DNA of 64,000 nt from Lacihabitans sp. CCS-44 (lineage in GTDB: Bacteria; Bacteroidota; Bacteroidia; Cytophagales; Spirosomataceae). The stretch's first letter is position 1; each line of letters begins with the position of its first letter. The stretch covers positions 203,876-267,875 of the forward strand of contig NZ_RJUE01000066.1 of NCBI RefSeq assembly GCF_024343735.1, in the 5' to 3' direction. The notes below the pieces were generated by a model. It was not told the DNA's origin and did no database searches. It saw only the letters and a program-made list of their open reading frames with translations. Of the stretch, positions 54,517 to 62,099 are shown piece after piece. Position numbers and translations under genes: made by a program.

Positions 54517-57138
54517 ATGAATATTAAAAAATACTTCTCTTTTACATTGATTTTAATCAATGTGATTTTAAGCAAAACGGTTTTCTCACAAGGGGCAAAA
54601 AAGGATAATCCATCAGCAAGAGCTCTCTTCGAATACAAAATAACCAAAGACCCTAAAACTGGTTTAATGCCAAGAAACGAACTTGAAAAATCAAGAAACA
54701 TAATGTCTCAAATGATAAAACTTATGGGTGCTGTGCCCAACGTGACTTGGGCAGAAAGGGGGCCGAATAATGTAGGAGGCCGCACTAGAGCCTTGATGTG
54801 GGACCCTAATGATGCAACAAAAAAGAAGGCCTGGGCAGGAGGTGTATCTGGAGGACTTTGGTACAACAATGATGTAACCGACGCCAACAGCTCTTGGATC
54901 AAGGTAAATGATTTTTGGGATAATATAGCTATTGGAGACATTGCCTATGACCCAAGCAATACTCAAGTTATGTATGTAGGCACAGGAGAAAGGGCAAGTT
55001 CTGATGCGATAGGCAATACAGGCTCAAGTAGCACAGGTGGCGGAGGAATTTGGAAAACTACCAACGGCGGAACCACATGGACCAGGTTGACTTCCACGCT
55101 TCCTGATTATGAAAACAGCAATGTAGCTGCAGGATGGAGAGAAGTTCTAAAAATTGTGGTTAACGCCCAAGGTCATGTTTTTGTTGTAAACATGTGGGGT
55201 ATTGTACGTTCTACAGATGGAGGAACCACATGGAATGCACTCACAGGAACCAACGCCCCACCAGTTTCTAACGCTGGTAGAATTTCGGATATGGAAATCG
55301 GAACAGACGGGATTCTTTATGTTGCCGAAGGTGGCAACAATTTTCCTCAAAAAATTTATAAATCTACTGACAATACAATTTCAAATTTCGACATAATCAC
55401 CCCTCCAAACTCAAACGCAAACGGAAGTGCGAGGGTGGAAATTGCACTAGCACCAAGCACCAACGGAGCCAATCAGGTCATATATGCTGTTTCTGCCAAT
55501 TCGACTGTTAATGTCAGATTCTTCAAGAAAAGCATTGATGCAGGTTCCACTTGGACAGATATGACAGTACCAAAGTACGATGATTTAAATAACGCAGGTG
55601 AAAAAGACTTTGTAGGTAACCAAGGTTGGTATGACTTAATTTTAGGTACTCATGCTACAGATGCCAACATATTATATGCTGGAGGCGTTACTTTCAGTGT
55701 TACAAAAGATGGAGGAGCTACGTGGCTTCCTAAGTTAGGATATGGAGCATATGGAGCCATGATGCACGTCGATGAACACTCCTTTGCAGCTAGGCCAGGT
55801 TTTCCAAATGAAGCTATTTTTGGTGGAGATGGTGGCGTCTATTATGCTGCTGACTGGGGGAGTTCTGGTAATAACTATCCCTCATTTCAAAAAAGAAACA
55901 AGAACTATAACGTCACCCAATACTTTGCAGTAGACATAAATGCCCTCGCAAACAATGCGACTACCATTGGAGGCACACAAGACAATGGAACACACTCCTT
56001 GAAAGGTACATATGGCACAATAGGTGAAGGCTTTGAAATAAACTCAGGTGATGGAGGGCTTTGCTTCATAGATAAGCTAGATTCGAATATCGTGATTAGT
56101 CATTATACAAATGTCACCCCAAAACTGAATAAAGCTGGTGCACACAACACCTCATCATGGGTAGAAATGATGCCGCAGCCAGGCGATAGAGGTACATTTA
56201 TAAACTCATCTGACTATGATTCTCAAAACCATACTTTGTATGACAATTACACTTTATCGTCAGAATCAGATACAAAAATTATCAGATACCATATTACCGG
56301 CACATCTCCAAACTACAATTACTCCACAAGCATTTTGACAATCACCGGTCAAGGTGCATTAGATATTTCGTTTATCAAGTTGGGTAAAACTCAAGGAAAC
56401 TTATTCTTAGGAACCAATACCGGGGACGTTTTCAAAGTTACCGGTATAAATCTTACAGGAGATCAGTCGCTTTCTACAATTACTAAAATTATGGATAAAA
56501 CTACAACCTCTGAAGGTAATGTTTCATCTCTAGATTTTGGTGCTGATGAAAATACTATGGTTGTTACTAAGTCTAATTACAATGTTAAGTCGGTATTTTA
56601 TACCACCAATGGAGGTACAAACTGGATATCGAAAGATGAAACAGGGCAAGGTCTTCCGAATGTACCTATCAGGTATTCTTTGGTCAATCCCGTTGATACA
56701 AAACAAGTGCTATTGGCCACAGAGCTTGGAGTATGGTCTACCAGTGATATTACAGCAGCAAATCCACAGTGGGCTCCTACCAATACAGCTTTAGCTCATG
56801 TCAGGTGCGACATGCTCAAATTCAGGCCGTCTGACAACACCTTAGTAGTAGGTACACATGGACGCGGAATCTTCACCACTAAAATTAATCAGAATACAAA
56901 CCCTTGCCCACCTACATTGGTATTAATAAGCCCTACAGACGACAAAGCAACTGGAAACACCACTCTTCAAGCTTCTGAAACAGTGACAGCAAGCAATAAA
57001 ATTACGGGCAATGCAAATGTAAACCTTCGAGCAGGCAAATCCATAGAATTGAAGCCAAGTACCACGGGTGGTGGAACTACCTTTGAGGCAGCCAATGGAA
57101 CCGTTTTCTACGCTTACATACAGGGTTGTGCCAATTAA
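54517..57138 (+). CDS. Large secreted BNR-repeat (sortilin/sialidase-type propeller) protein with C-terminal beta domain
   Basis: 873 residues with signal peptide 1-25 (SKTVFSQ). Asp-box blades of the SxDGGxTW type recur, such as SSSTGGGGIWKTTNGGTTW, VRSTDGGTTWNAL, KKSIDAGSTWTD, SVTKDGGATWLP, FYTTNGGTNWIS. The fold is a multi-blade propeller with WAERGPNNVGGRTRAL as its first strand. The last 75 residues (TLQASETVTASNKITGNANVNLRAG to YAYIQGCAN, ending in a Cys segment) form a separate beta domain resembling the end of the 23034-25736 phosphoesterase. No sialidase catalytic set, so binding is more likely than hydrolysis. Under site 1 control. Confidence 0.85.
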   Translation: MNIKKYFSFTLILINVILSKTVFSQGAKKDNPSARALFEYKITKDPKTGLMPRNELEKSRNIMSQMIKLMGAVPNVTWAERGPNNVGGRTRALMWDPNDATKKKAWAGGVSGGLWYNNDVTDANSSWIKVNDFWDNIAIGDIAYDPSNTQVMYVGTGERASSDAIGNTGSSSTGGGGIWKTTNGGTTWTRLTSTLPDYENSNVAAGWREVLKIVVNAQGHVFVVNMWGIVRSTDGGTTWNALTGTNAPPVSNAGRISDMEIGTDGILYVAEGGNNFPQKIYKSTDNTISNFDIITPPNSNANGSARVEIALAPSTNGANQVIYAVSANSTVNVRFFKKSIDAGSTWTDMTVPKYDDLNNAGEKDFVGNQGWYDLILGTHATDANILYAGGVTFSVTKDGGATWLPKLGYGAYGAMMHVDEHSFAARPGFPNEAIFGGDGGVYYAADWGSSGNNYPSFQKRNKNYNVTQYFAVDINALANNATTIGGTQDNGTHSLKGTYGTIGEGFEINSGDGGLCFIDKLDSNIVISHYTNVTPKLNKAGAHNTSSWVEMMPQPGDRGTFINSSDYDSQNHTLYDNYTLSSESDTKIIRYHITGTSPNYNYSTSILTITGQGALDISFIKLGKTQGNLFLGTNTGDVFKVTGINLTGDQSLSTITKIMDKTTTSEGNVSSLDFGADENTMVVTKSNYNVKSVFYTTNGGTNWISKDETGQGLPNVPIRYSLVNPVDTKQVLLATELGVWSTSDITAANPQWAPTNTALAHVRCDMLKFRPSDNTLVVGTHGRGIFTTKINQNTNPCPPTLVLISPTDDKATGNTTLQASETVTASNKITGNANVNLRAGKSIELKPSTTGGGTTFEAANGTVFYAYIQGCAN

Positions 57139-57177
57139 AATAAAGAAAGCAATAAACATTTATACAGCACCGAGCCA

Positions 57178-57196
57178 AAAGCTCGGTGTTTTTTTT
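57178..57196 (+). terminator. Rho-independent terminator after the BNR protein
   Basis: Eight-base perfect stem CACCGAGC / GCTCGGTG with a CAAAA loop and eight T. It closes the unit before the next motif-bearing promoter. Confidence 0.92.
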
Positions 57197-57264
57197 ATTA
57201 CCAGATTGTCTTCAGTTGCATAATGCCAGCTCTCAATAAAGATTTTAAATTCGAATAAAACTTA

Positions 57265-57314
57265 ATTCAGGGGTTTCCCCTTGGATCAGTAAAAACATCT
57301 TATTTCTACATTTG
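57265..57314 (+). promoter_or_regulatory. Palindromic-motif promoter of the propeller kinase unit (site 2)
   Basis: ATTCAGGGGTTTCCCCTTG at 57265-57283 and -7 box TACATTTG at 57307-57314, 42 bases from motif start to box. The motif centre AGGGG-ttt-CCCCT is a perfect inverted repeat. The kinase ATG is 137 bases beyond the box. Confidence 0.75.
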
Positions 57315-57327
57315 CTCGTAAGTTCAA

Positions 57328-57438
57328 ATGAAACCTGAACTTATCAAAAGGTCTTCTAAAGAATTTATTATTGATCTAATTTTGCCATTGAATAAAAAAA
57401 CTGGTATTATTGACGCCAGATTGGAATGTACAGTATAG
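57328..57438 (+). CDS. Possible 36-residue leader ORF before the propeller kinase
   Basis: ATG at 57328 opens 36 codons (MKPELIKRSSKEFIIDLILP, ending in DARLECTV) and stops at 57436-57438, 5 bases before the kinase start at 57444. It begins right after the predicted transcription start, in a different frame from the kinase. It may be translated to couple the kinase, or be chance. No known family. Confidence 0.3.
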   Translation: MKPELIKRSSKEFIIDLILPLNKKTGIIDARLECTV

Positions 57439-57443
57439 CCTAA

Positions 57444-60400
57444 ATGAATAAAACATTTTACAGCAAAAACTTGCTCGTTTGTGGCATTTTTTTCTTTCAC
57501 TTAATTACTGCAACTGCACAGAGCTCCGGTTTGAGTCTTAAACTGGCCACTAAGCATTTGGGCAGAGCTGATGGCCTTACAGAAAGTCATATCAACAGCA
57601 CTTTTATTGACTCGAAATCAAAGGTTTGGTTTTTAACAAACAACAAAATAGGATTGTTTAAGGCTGGGCTAGTAAACAACCATCAATTTACCGACTCTTT
57701 CTCAAACAAAGGCTTTAACAGTGCCGTAGAAGACAATCAAGGCAATTTTTGGTTGACCGAAAACTTGGAATGGTTTTACCCATTCAATGTTCACAGGTGC
57801 GTAGTTTTCAATCCAGAAACAAAAAAAACACTTCCTTTTGAGAGGTATATCAGCAAAAAACTCAACCTTCACAGCATAATTTCTGATTCCAATGGAGTGG
57901 TTTTCTTAGGCACAAAAAATGGCGAAATTTATAAATTTGATTCACAAAAAAAACAATTAGAAAGGGTAATAAGCTTGGCCCAATCACCGCTAAAGCTATT
58001 GCATGCGGGTATTCGAAAAATTGTGGTTTGCATAGAAAAGACGCCCAAATTTGATGCCCAAATTCTGGAAATTGAGAAAAAAGGAAAAATTCTAAGCCGC
58101 CAGAATCTTGGCGATAAGCTGGTGAAAACAGCCTTAGAACACAAAGGAAAGACTTATTTCACGTTTGAGAATGGCAAGCACATCGGCATTCGTGAACTTA
58201 CGGGAAAATTTGAAAGGCGGTTTGTTGTATCGAAAGATAGTTATCTCTCGAGCATTACTTTCAATGTAAGCAAAGGTCTTTTTGTTGTCAATAAAGGCAA
58301 CGAGCTAGATTTTTTGAATGAAAAATTCGAATTGATTAAAAACGAAAAATACGATTTCCTTATACATCATGTTATACATGACACTACCGGAAACACCTTT
58401 CTGGCTACCAATAATGGCGTTTTTATTCTTAGATTGGTGGAGCAGCGGATCAAAACTTATCTCACCAATCCGCTACCCGACAAATCGAATGACAATTTCT
58501 CGTGTAGAGCCATACTGAAGCTCTCAAATGATCAGATAATAGTAAATACCAACCGAAAAAGGCAACTCATAGACCTTAGACAGGGTAAAGCCCGAAGTCT
58601 TGAGCAATCTTTCAACCAAAACAGTCCCGATAATAAATTCATACTCTCTATTCTCCAAGATAAAGATGGCCAAGTACTTTTTGGAGAAGATATGTTGATG
58701 CAAACCGACCTAAGAACAAGCAAAAACAAACTACTCCGAAAACTAGACAGCACCAAAATATGGTCGATGGCCAGCTACAGAAATGGTATTCTGCTAGGCC
58801 TAGAAAAAAAAGGAATAGTGTTTTATGACAAAATAAACGACATCTCGTCGAATTATAAAATCACTGATGCTAACCTTCGAAACTCCATCATTTACGACTT
58901 CTATGTGATTAACAATGAGAAGGTTCTGGTAGCTTCTGAAGCGGGTCTTTTTATACTGAAAAACAATAGGGATTTTGAAGCCGTAAAGCTGCCTGTTAAA
59001 AACCAGGCCTTAAGTTTCTTTTCAATCAAAAAAAACAAAGTTTTCCCAAATAAACTCCTTATGGCCAGTAGCCAAGGAATTTGGATATATGATATTCTTT
59101 CAAATGTAGTTTCGCCATTTGTTCAGGATTATAACTTTCAGCAGAAAACATTCCTGTCGGCCTATCAAACACAAAACGGCGTATGGGCGAGTTCTGAAGA
59201 GGGCGTTTGGCATTTTAATGACAGCGGTATTTTGCTAAAAATATTCACTACCAACGATGGCCTTAGCTCTAACGAATGCAACAGACTAGCCCACCATCAA
59301 GACGAAAACGACCTTTTGTATTTCGGAGGAATCAACGGCTTGAATATCATAAATCCACGAGATTTTTCGAATCAAGTTGAGCCACAATTTCCTTTAAAAA
59401 TAAACAACATAACCACCTACGCGAATCAGATAATAAACAGAGCGGACATCGGCCTGTTCGGCTCAAAACTTGAACTGAAAAGACATGAAAACAGTCTCTC
59501 TATAGAGCTTGACTATGAAGATTTTAAATATGACTGTACCAAAAAATACTTCTATCGTAGCAGCAAATCTATCCGTAAAGACTGGATGCCCATAACGGGT
59601 TCGACCTTATTGCTAGATTATGTTGCTAGAGGACAAACTGAGGTAGAAATCAAAGTGGTCAGTTGTGATAATTTCACAGAATCACCCATCATTAAATTCA
59701 CTGTGGAAAGGCCCAAACAAATTTACCTTGAATGGTACTTCGTTCCCAGTATTTTACTCCTTCTTGGCTTCTTATTTTGGGTATTCAACAAATATACGAC
59801 TTACAAGCTCCGCCTTCGCAACGAGTCGCTTCAAAGAAAAGTAGACCGCCAGACGCGTTCACTCCAAGATAGCCTCACTCTAAAAGAGACCCTACTTTCG
59901 CTGCTGGTGCACGATGTGAGATATCCGGTGCAGAGTTTTTATGATTTATCCAAGAAATTGGCCTACTTGACCAAAAAAAATGACCAAGAAAGACTGGTTT
60001 TGTTGGGAAAAGAAACCGAAGACAAAAGCAGAAAAGTACTGTGGTTAATAGACGAATTGGTTTATTGGGTAAAAAGTACCAAGGACAAAAACGAGATAAC
60101 ACTACAAAACAAAAATATTGGGGAGCAAATACAGCAAATACTAGACATCTACGCCGATGAAATAGATCAACGAAATCTGAATATAATAATGAGCAACACT
60201 ACACACTCAATTACGGCAGATTACGGCTTACTAATCATCGTATTACGCAATCTGATCTACAACGCCGTGGTGCATTCCAAAGCCTCCTCAGACATTCATA
60301 TTTCGCTAAAAAAAGGCGACGAAAAGTTTATTTTAAAAATAGAAAACCAAAGTGATGCTAAGACTCGTAAGTTGGATGGAGGCTTAGGAATAGGTCTGGC

Positions 60401-60518
60401 ATTGCTATTGCCATTGTTAGAAAAATCAAACATAAAACTGAAAACAGAGCTCATAAAAACCACTTTTATAGCTGAACTAGAGCTCAATACAAAACCTTTA
60501 GAGTATGACCAAATATAA
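57444..60518 (+). CDS. Two-component propeller histidine kinase (Y_Y_Y sensor)
   Basis: 1024 residues: signal peptide (1-26), a long beta-propeller-type sensor (about 27-700) with blades such as GLTESHINSTFIDSKSKVWFLT and GLSSNECNRLAHHQDENDLLYFGG, a Y_Y_Y domain (about 680-765), a TM helix (about 770-790) and a kinase core. H-box LVHDVRYPVQSF has His823; the N-box NLIYNAVVHSKA and the degenerate G-box GGLGIGLALLL follow. It senses a periplasmic ligand, probably a saccharide or peptide, and passes the signal to the LytTR response regulator overlapping it by 14 bases. Promoter has site 2. Confidence 0.92.
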   Translation: MNKTFYSKNLLVCGIFFFHLITATAQSSGLSLKLATKHLGRADGLTESHINSTFIDSKSKVWFLTNNKIGLFKAGLVNNHQFTDSFSNKGFNSAVEDNQGNFWLTENLEWFYPFNVHRCVVFNPETKKTLPFERYISKKLNLHSIISDSNGVVFLGTKNGEIYKFDSQKKQLERVISLAQSPLKLLHAGIRKIVVCIEKTPKFDAQILEIEKKGKILSRQNLGDKLVKTALEHKGKTYFTFENGKHIGIRELTGKFERRFVVSKDSYLSSITFNVSKGLFVVNKGNELDFLNEKFELIKNEKYDFLIHHVIHDTTGNTFLATNNGVFILRLVEQRIKTYLTNPLPDKSNDNFSCRAILKLSNDQIIVNTNRKRQLIDLRQGKARSLEQSFNQNSPDNKFILSILQDKDGQVLFGEDMLMQTDLRTSKNKLLRKLDSTKIWSMASYRNGILLGLEKKGIVFYDKINDISSNYKITDANLRNSIIYDFYVINNEKVLVASEAGLFILKNNRDFEAVKLPVKNQALSFFSIKKNKVFPNKLLMASSQGIWIYDILSNVVSPFVQDYNFQQKTFLSAYQTQNGVWASSEEGVWHFNDSGILLKIFTTNDGLSSNECNRLAHHQDENDLLYFGGINGLNIINPRDFSNQVEPQFPLKINNITTYANQIINRADIGLFGSKLELKRHENSLSIELDYEDFKYDCTKKYFYRSSKSIRKDWMPITGSTLLLDYVARGQTEVEIKVVSCDNFTESPIIKFTVERPKQIYLEWYFVPSILLLLGFLFWVFNKYTTYKLRLRNESLQRKVDRQTRSLQDSLTLKETLLSLLVHDVRYPVQSFYDLSKKLAYLTKKNDQERLVLLGKETEDKSRKVLWLIDELVYWVKSTKDKNEITLQNKNIGEQIQQILDIYADEIDQRNLNIIMSNTTHSITADYGLLIIVLRNLIYNAVVHSKASSDIHISLKKGDEKFILKIENQSDAKTRKLDGGLGIGLALLLPLLEKSNIKLKTELIKTTFIAELELNTKPLEYDQI

Positions 60519-61224
60519 TGCATTGGTATTAGAAGACACCCTGAGTGACCAACTGTCCATTGAAATGGTGCTAGACCAATTTCCTGAAATAAGTACCACC
60601 TATGTTAAAAATTCGAAGTCTTTTTTGCATGAAATTTCGAAAAATAAATTCCAAATTTATATTATGGACATCATGCTTAATGAATGTCTTACAGGCGTAG
60701 ATTTGTTGCATTCCATAACAGACCCCCTGGCCTGGGTAATTATTTCAAGCTCAATGGACAGTAAAGATTATTACCACGAGTTTAAGGATCTACAATTCAA
60801 TAAGTTCTATATCAAAAAACCGATTGACGAATTCGTTTTTAGAACCAACATAGAGTCCTTTCTTTTTTCAAGAAAGAACCTTGAAATAGACAACCCAGAA
60901 GATAACTTTGTAATGCTAAAACAGGGCAACTACATGTACAAAGTAGCCCACGAAGATATCACAATTATTGAAACCTCAGACCATGCCACTACCGTTCATA
61001 CGCCTAGCAACAAATTTACAACTTACACCGCCTTGAAAGTATTTGAAGACACACTGAAAAACAAAAATTTTGAACGTGCAAACAGAAATACGTTGATCAA
61101 CATGGATGCTGTAAAAAGAATCAATTTTAAAGAGAATTATTTGGAAATAGATTGCCACAAAGTGCCAATTAGCAGAAGTAATAGACAGTCTTTTCTAGAA
61201 AAATTCGAAGAAAAAACAGTTTAA
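60505..61224 (+). CDS. LytTR-family response regulator
   Basis: 239 residues: receiver (1-125) with acidic residues E10/D11, Asp55 (IYIMDIMLNE) and Lys in FYIKKPIDEF; and a C-terminal LytTR domain (about 145-239) with TYTALKVFEDTLKN, RANRNTLINMDAVKRI and HKVPISRSNRQSF. It is encoded overlapping the propeller kinase. The direct repeats in this area have the two-turn 21-bp spacing seen for LytTR regulators, so it is the best candidate for binding them. A receiver-only copy follows. Confidence 0.92.
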   Translation: MTKYNALVLEDTLSDQLSIEMVLDQFPEISTTYVKNSKSFLHEISKNKFQIYIMDIMLNECLTGVDLLHSITDPLAWVIISSSMDSKDYYHEFKDLQFNKFYIKKPIDEFVFRTNIESFLFSRKNLEIDNPEDNFVMLKQGNYMYKVAHEDITIIETSDHATTVHTPSNKFTTYTALKVFEDTLKNKNFERANRNTLINMDAVKRINFKENYLEIDCHKVPISRSNRQSFLEKFEEKTV

Positions 61225-61320
61225 ATATTGCAAATCAAATATTTACACTTAACTCAGGTCATTATTGTGTATCTCTATTAATTAAGTCCAATCAAACCTT
61301 ACAATCAATAAAAAAAAATC

Positions 61321-61400
61321 CATTCACGTGGATTAACTTACCACTTGCGTAGTAACAGATGCCACTTGGTTGATTCCTAATGAATTGTTCGAAATCTTTG
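61321..61400 (+). promoter_or_regulatory. Three direct repeats at 21-bp spacing before the lone receiver gene (array A)
   Basis: Nine-mers CATTCACGT (61321), CACTTGCGT (61342) and CACTTGGTT (61363) start exactly 21 bases apart, two DNA turns. A -7 box AATCTTTG lies at 61393, 30 bases after the start of the third. The receiver ATG is at 61424, so this looks like its regulated promoter. Confidence 0.7.
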
Positions 61401-61423
61401 TGGCTTAACGTTCCCAAAAGTAA

Positions 61424-61816
61424 ATGAAAGAGCACAAGGTGTTGATTCTTGAAGACTCTATTAGTGATCAACTAACTTTAGAAATAATTCTTGAGGAGTT
61501 TCCCACCATCAAGCCAATATTTGCACAAAATACACAAGAGTTTCTCAATCATTTGGCTCTAAATGAAATTCAGCTTGTAATTGTAGATATCGTTTTGAAA
61601 GAAAGCTTGAATGGAATAGAAATAGCTAATCAAATCTCCGACAAATCTACATGGCTCATCATCTGTAGTGCTCATGCGTGTCAAAAATATTATGAGCAAT
61701 TTAAGGAGCTCAGCTTCACAAAATTCTATATCCAAAAACCAATAGATGAGTATGTATTACGAACTCATCTGGATTCCTTTATTTTTTCAAAAAAACAATT
61801 CCTACCTGTTTTGTAA
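61424..61816 (+). CDS. Single-domain receiver protein, truncated paralog of the upstream LytTR regulator
   Basis: 130 residues, receiver only, with E10/D11, Asp55 and Lys in FYIQKPIDEY. It matches the receiver of the 60505 regulator closely in the FYI(k/q)KPIDE(f/y)V(f/l)RT segment and in its whole length to about residue 130, but stops where the linker to LytTR would begin. No DNA-binding part. It may be a phosphate sink for the kinase or a partner that modulates the full regulator. It has its own promoter with array A. Confidence 0.88.
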   Translation: MKEHKVLILEDSISDQLTLEIILEEFPTIKPIFAQNTQEFLNHLALNEIQLVIVDIVLKESLNGIEIANQISDKSTWLIICSAHACQKYYEQFKELSFTKFYIQKPIDEYVLRTHLDSFIFSKKQFLPVL

Positions 61817-61829
61817 AAATACCAAAAAA

Positions 61830-61930
61830 AACTCACGAAGGCTTTTTTGCAACTCACGCACCAATCATTACCACTCACGGTATCTTCTGGAATACCCCAT
61901 AGGAAGCATAAAATAAGTATTCAATCTTTG
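61830..61930 (+). promoter_or_regulatory. Three direct repeats at 21-bp spacing before the adhesin gene (array B)
   Basis: AACTCACGA (61830), AACTCACGC (61851) and CACTCACGG (61872) start exactly 21 bases apart. A -7 box AATCTTTG, identical to that of array A, lies at 61923, 51 bases after the start of the third repeat; one more 21-base step would bring the 30-base spacing seen in array A. It sits directly after the receiver gene's stop. Confidence 0.7.
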
Positions 61931-61979
61931 TTTTGTAAAAACTATTTGTCAAGGTAAAAAGGCCTTTTTAGAAGTATTA

Positions 61980-62029
61980 ATTCAGGGGTTTTCCCTTACG
62001 AATTTAGAACTCTCGACTAAATAATTTTG
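61980..62029 (+). promoter_or_regulatory. Palindromic-motif promoter of the giant adhesin gene (site 3)
   Basis: ATTCAGGGGTTTTCCCTTA at 61980-61998 with the -7 box TAATTTTG at 62022-62029, 42 bases from motif start. The adhesin ATG is 78 bases beyond. It acts downstream of array B, so the gene may have two differently controlled promoters. Confidence 0.75.
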
Positions 62030-62099
62030 CATACGAAATAACAGAAAGTCAGAGACATTTACTTAGCCCAAAGAGAAAAGGAATTTATTAATTATCATT

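Noticed and set aside
61317..61334. Small hairpin AATCCA / TGGATT with an A run on its left, which would be a minus-strand terminator
   Set aside because: No minus-strand gene reads into it; it overlaps array A, so it is treated as coincidental.
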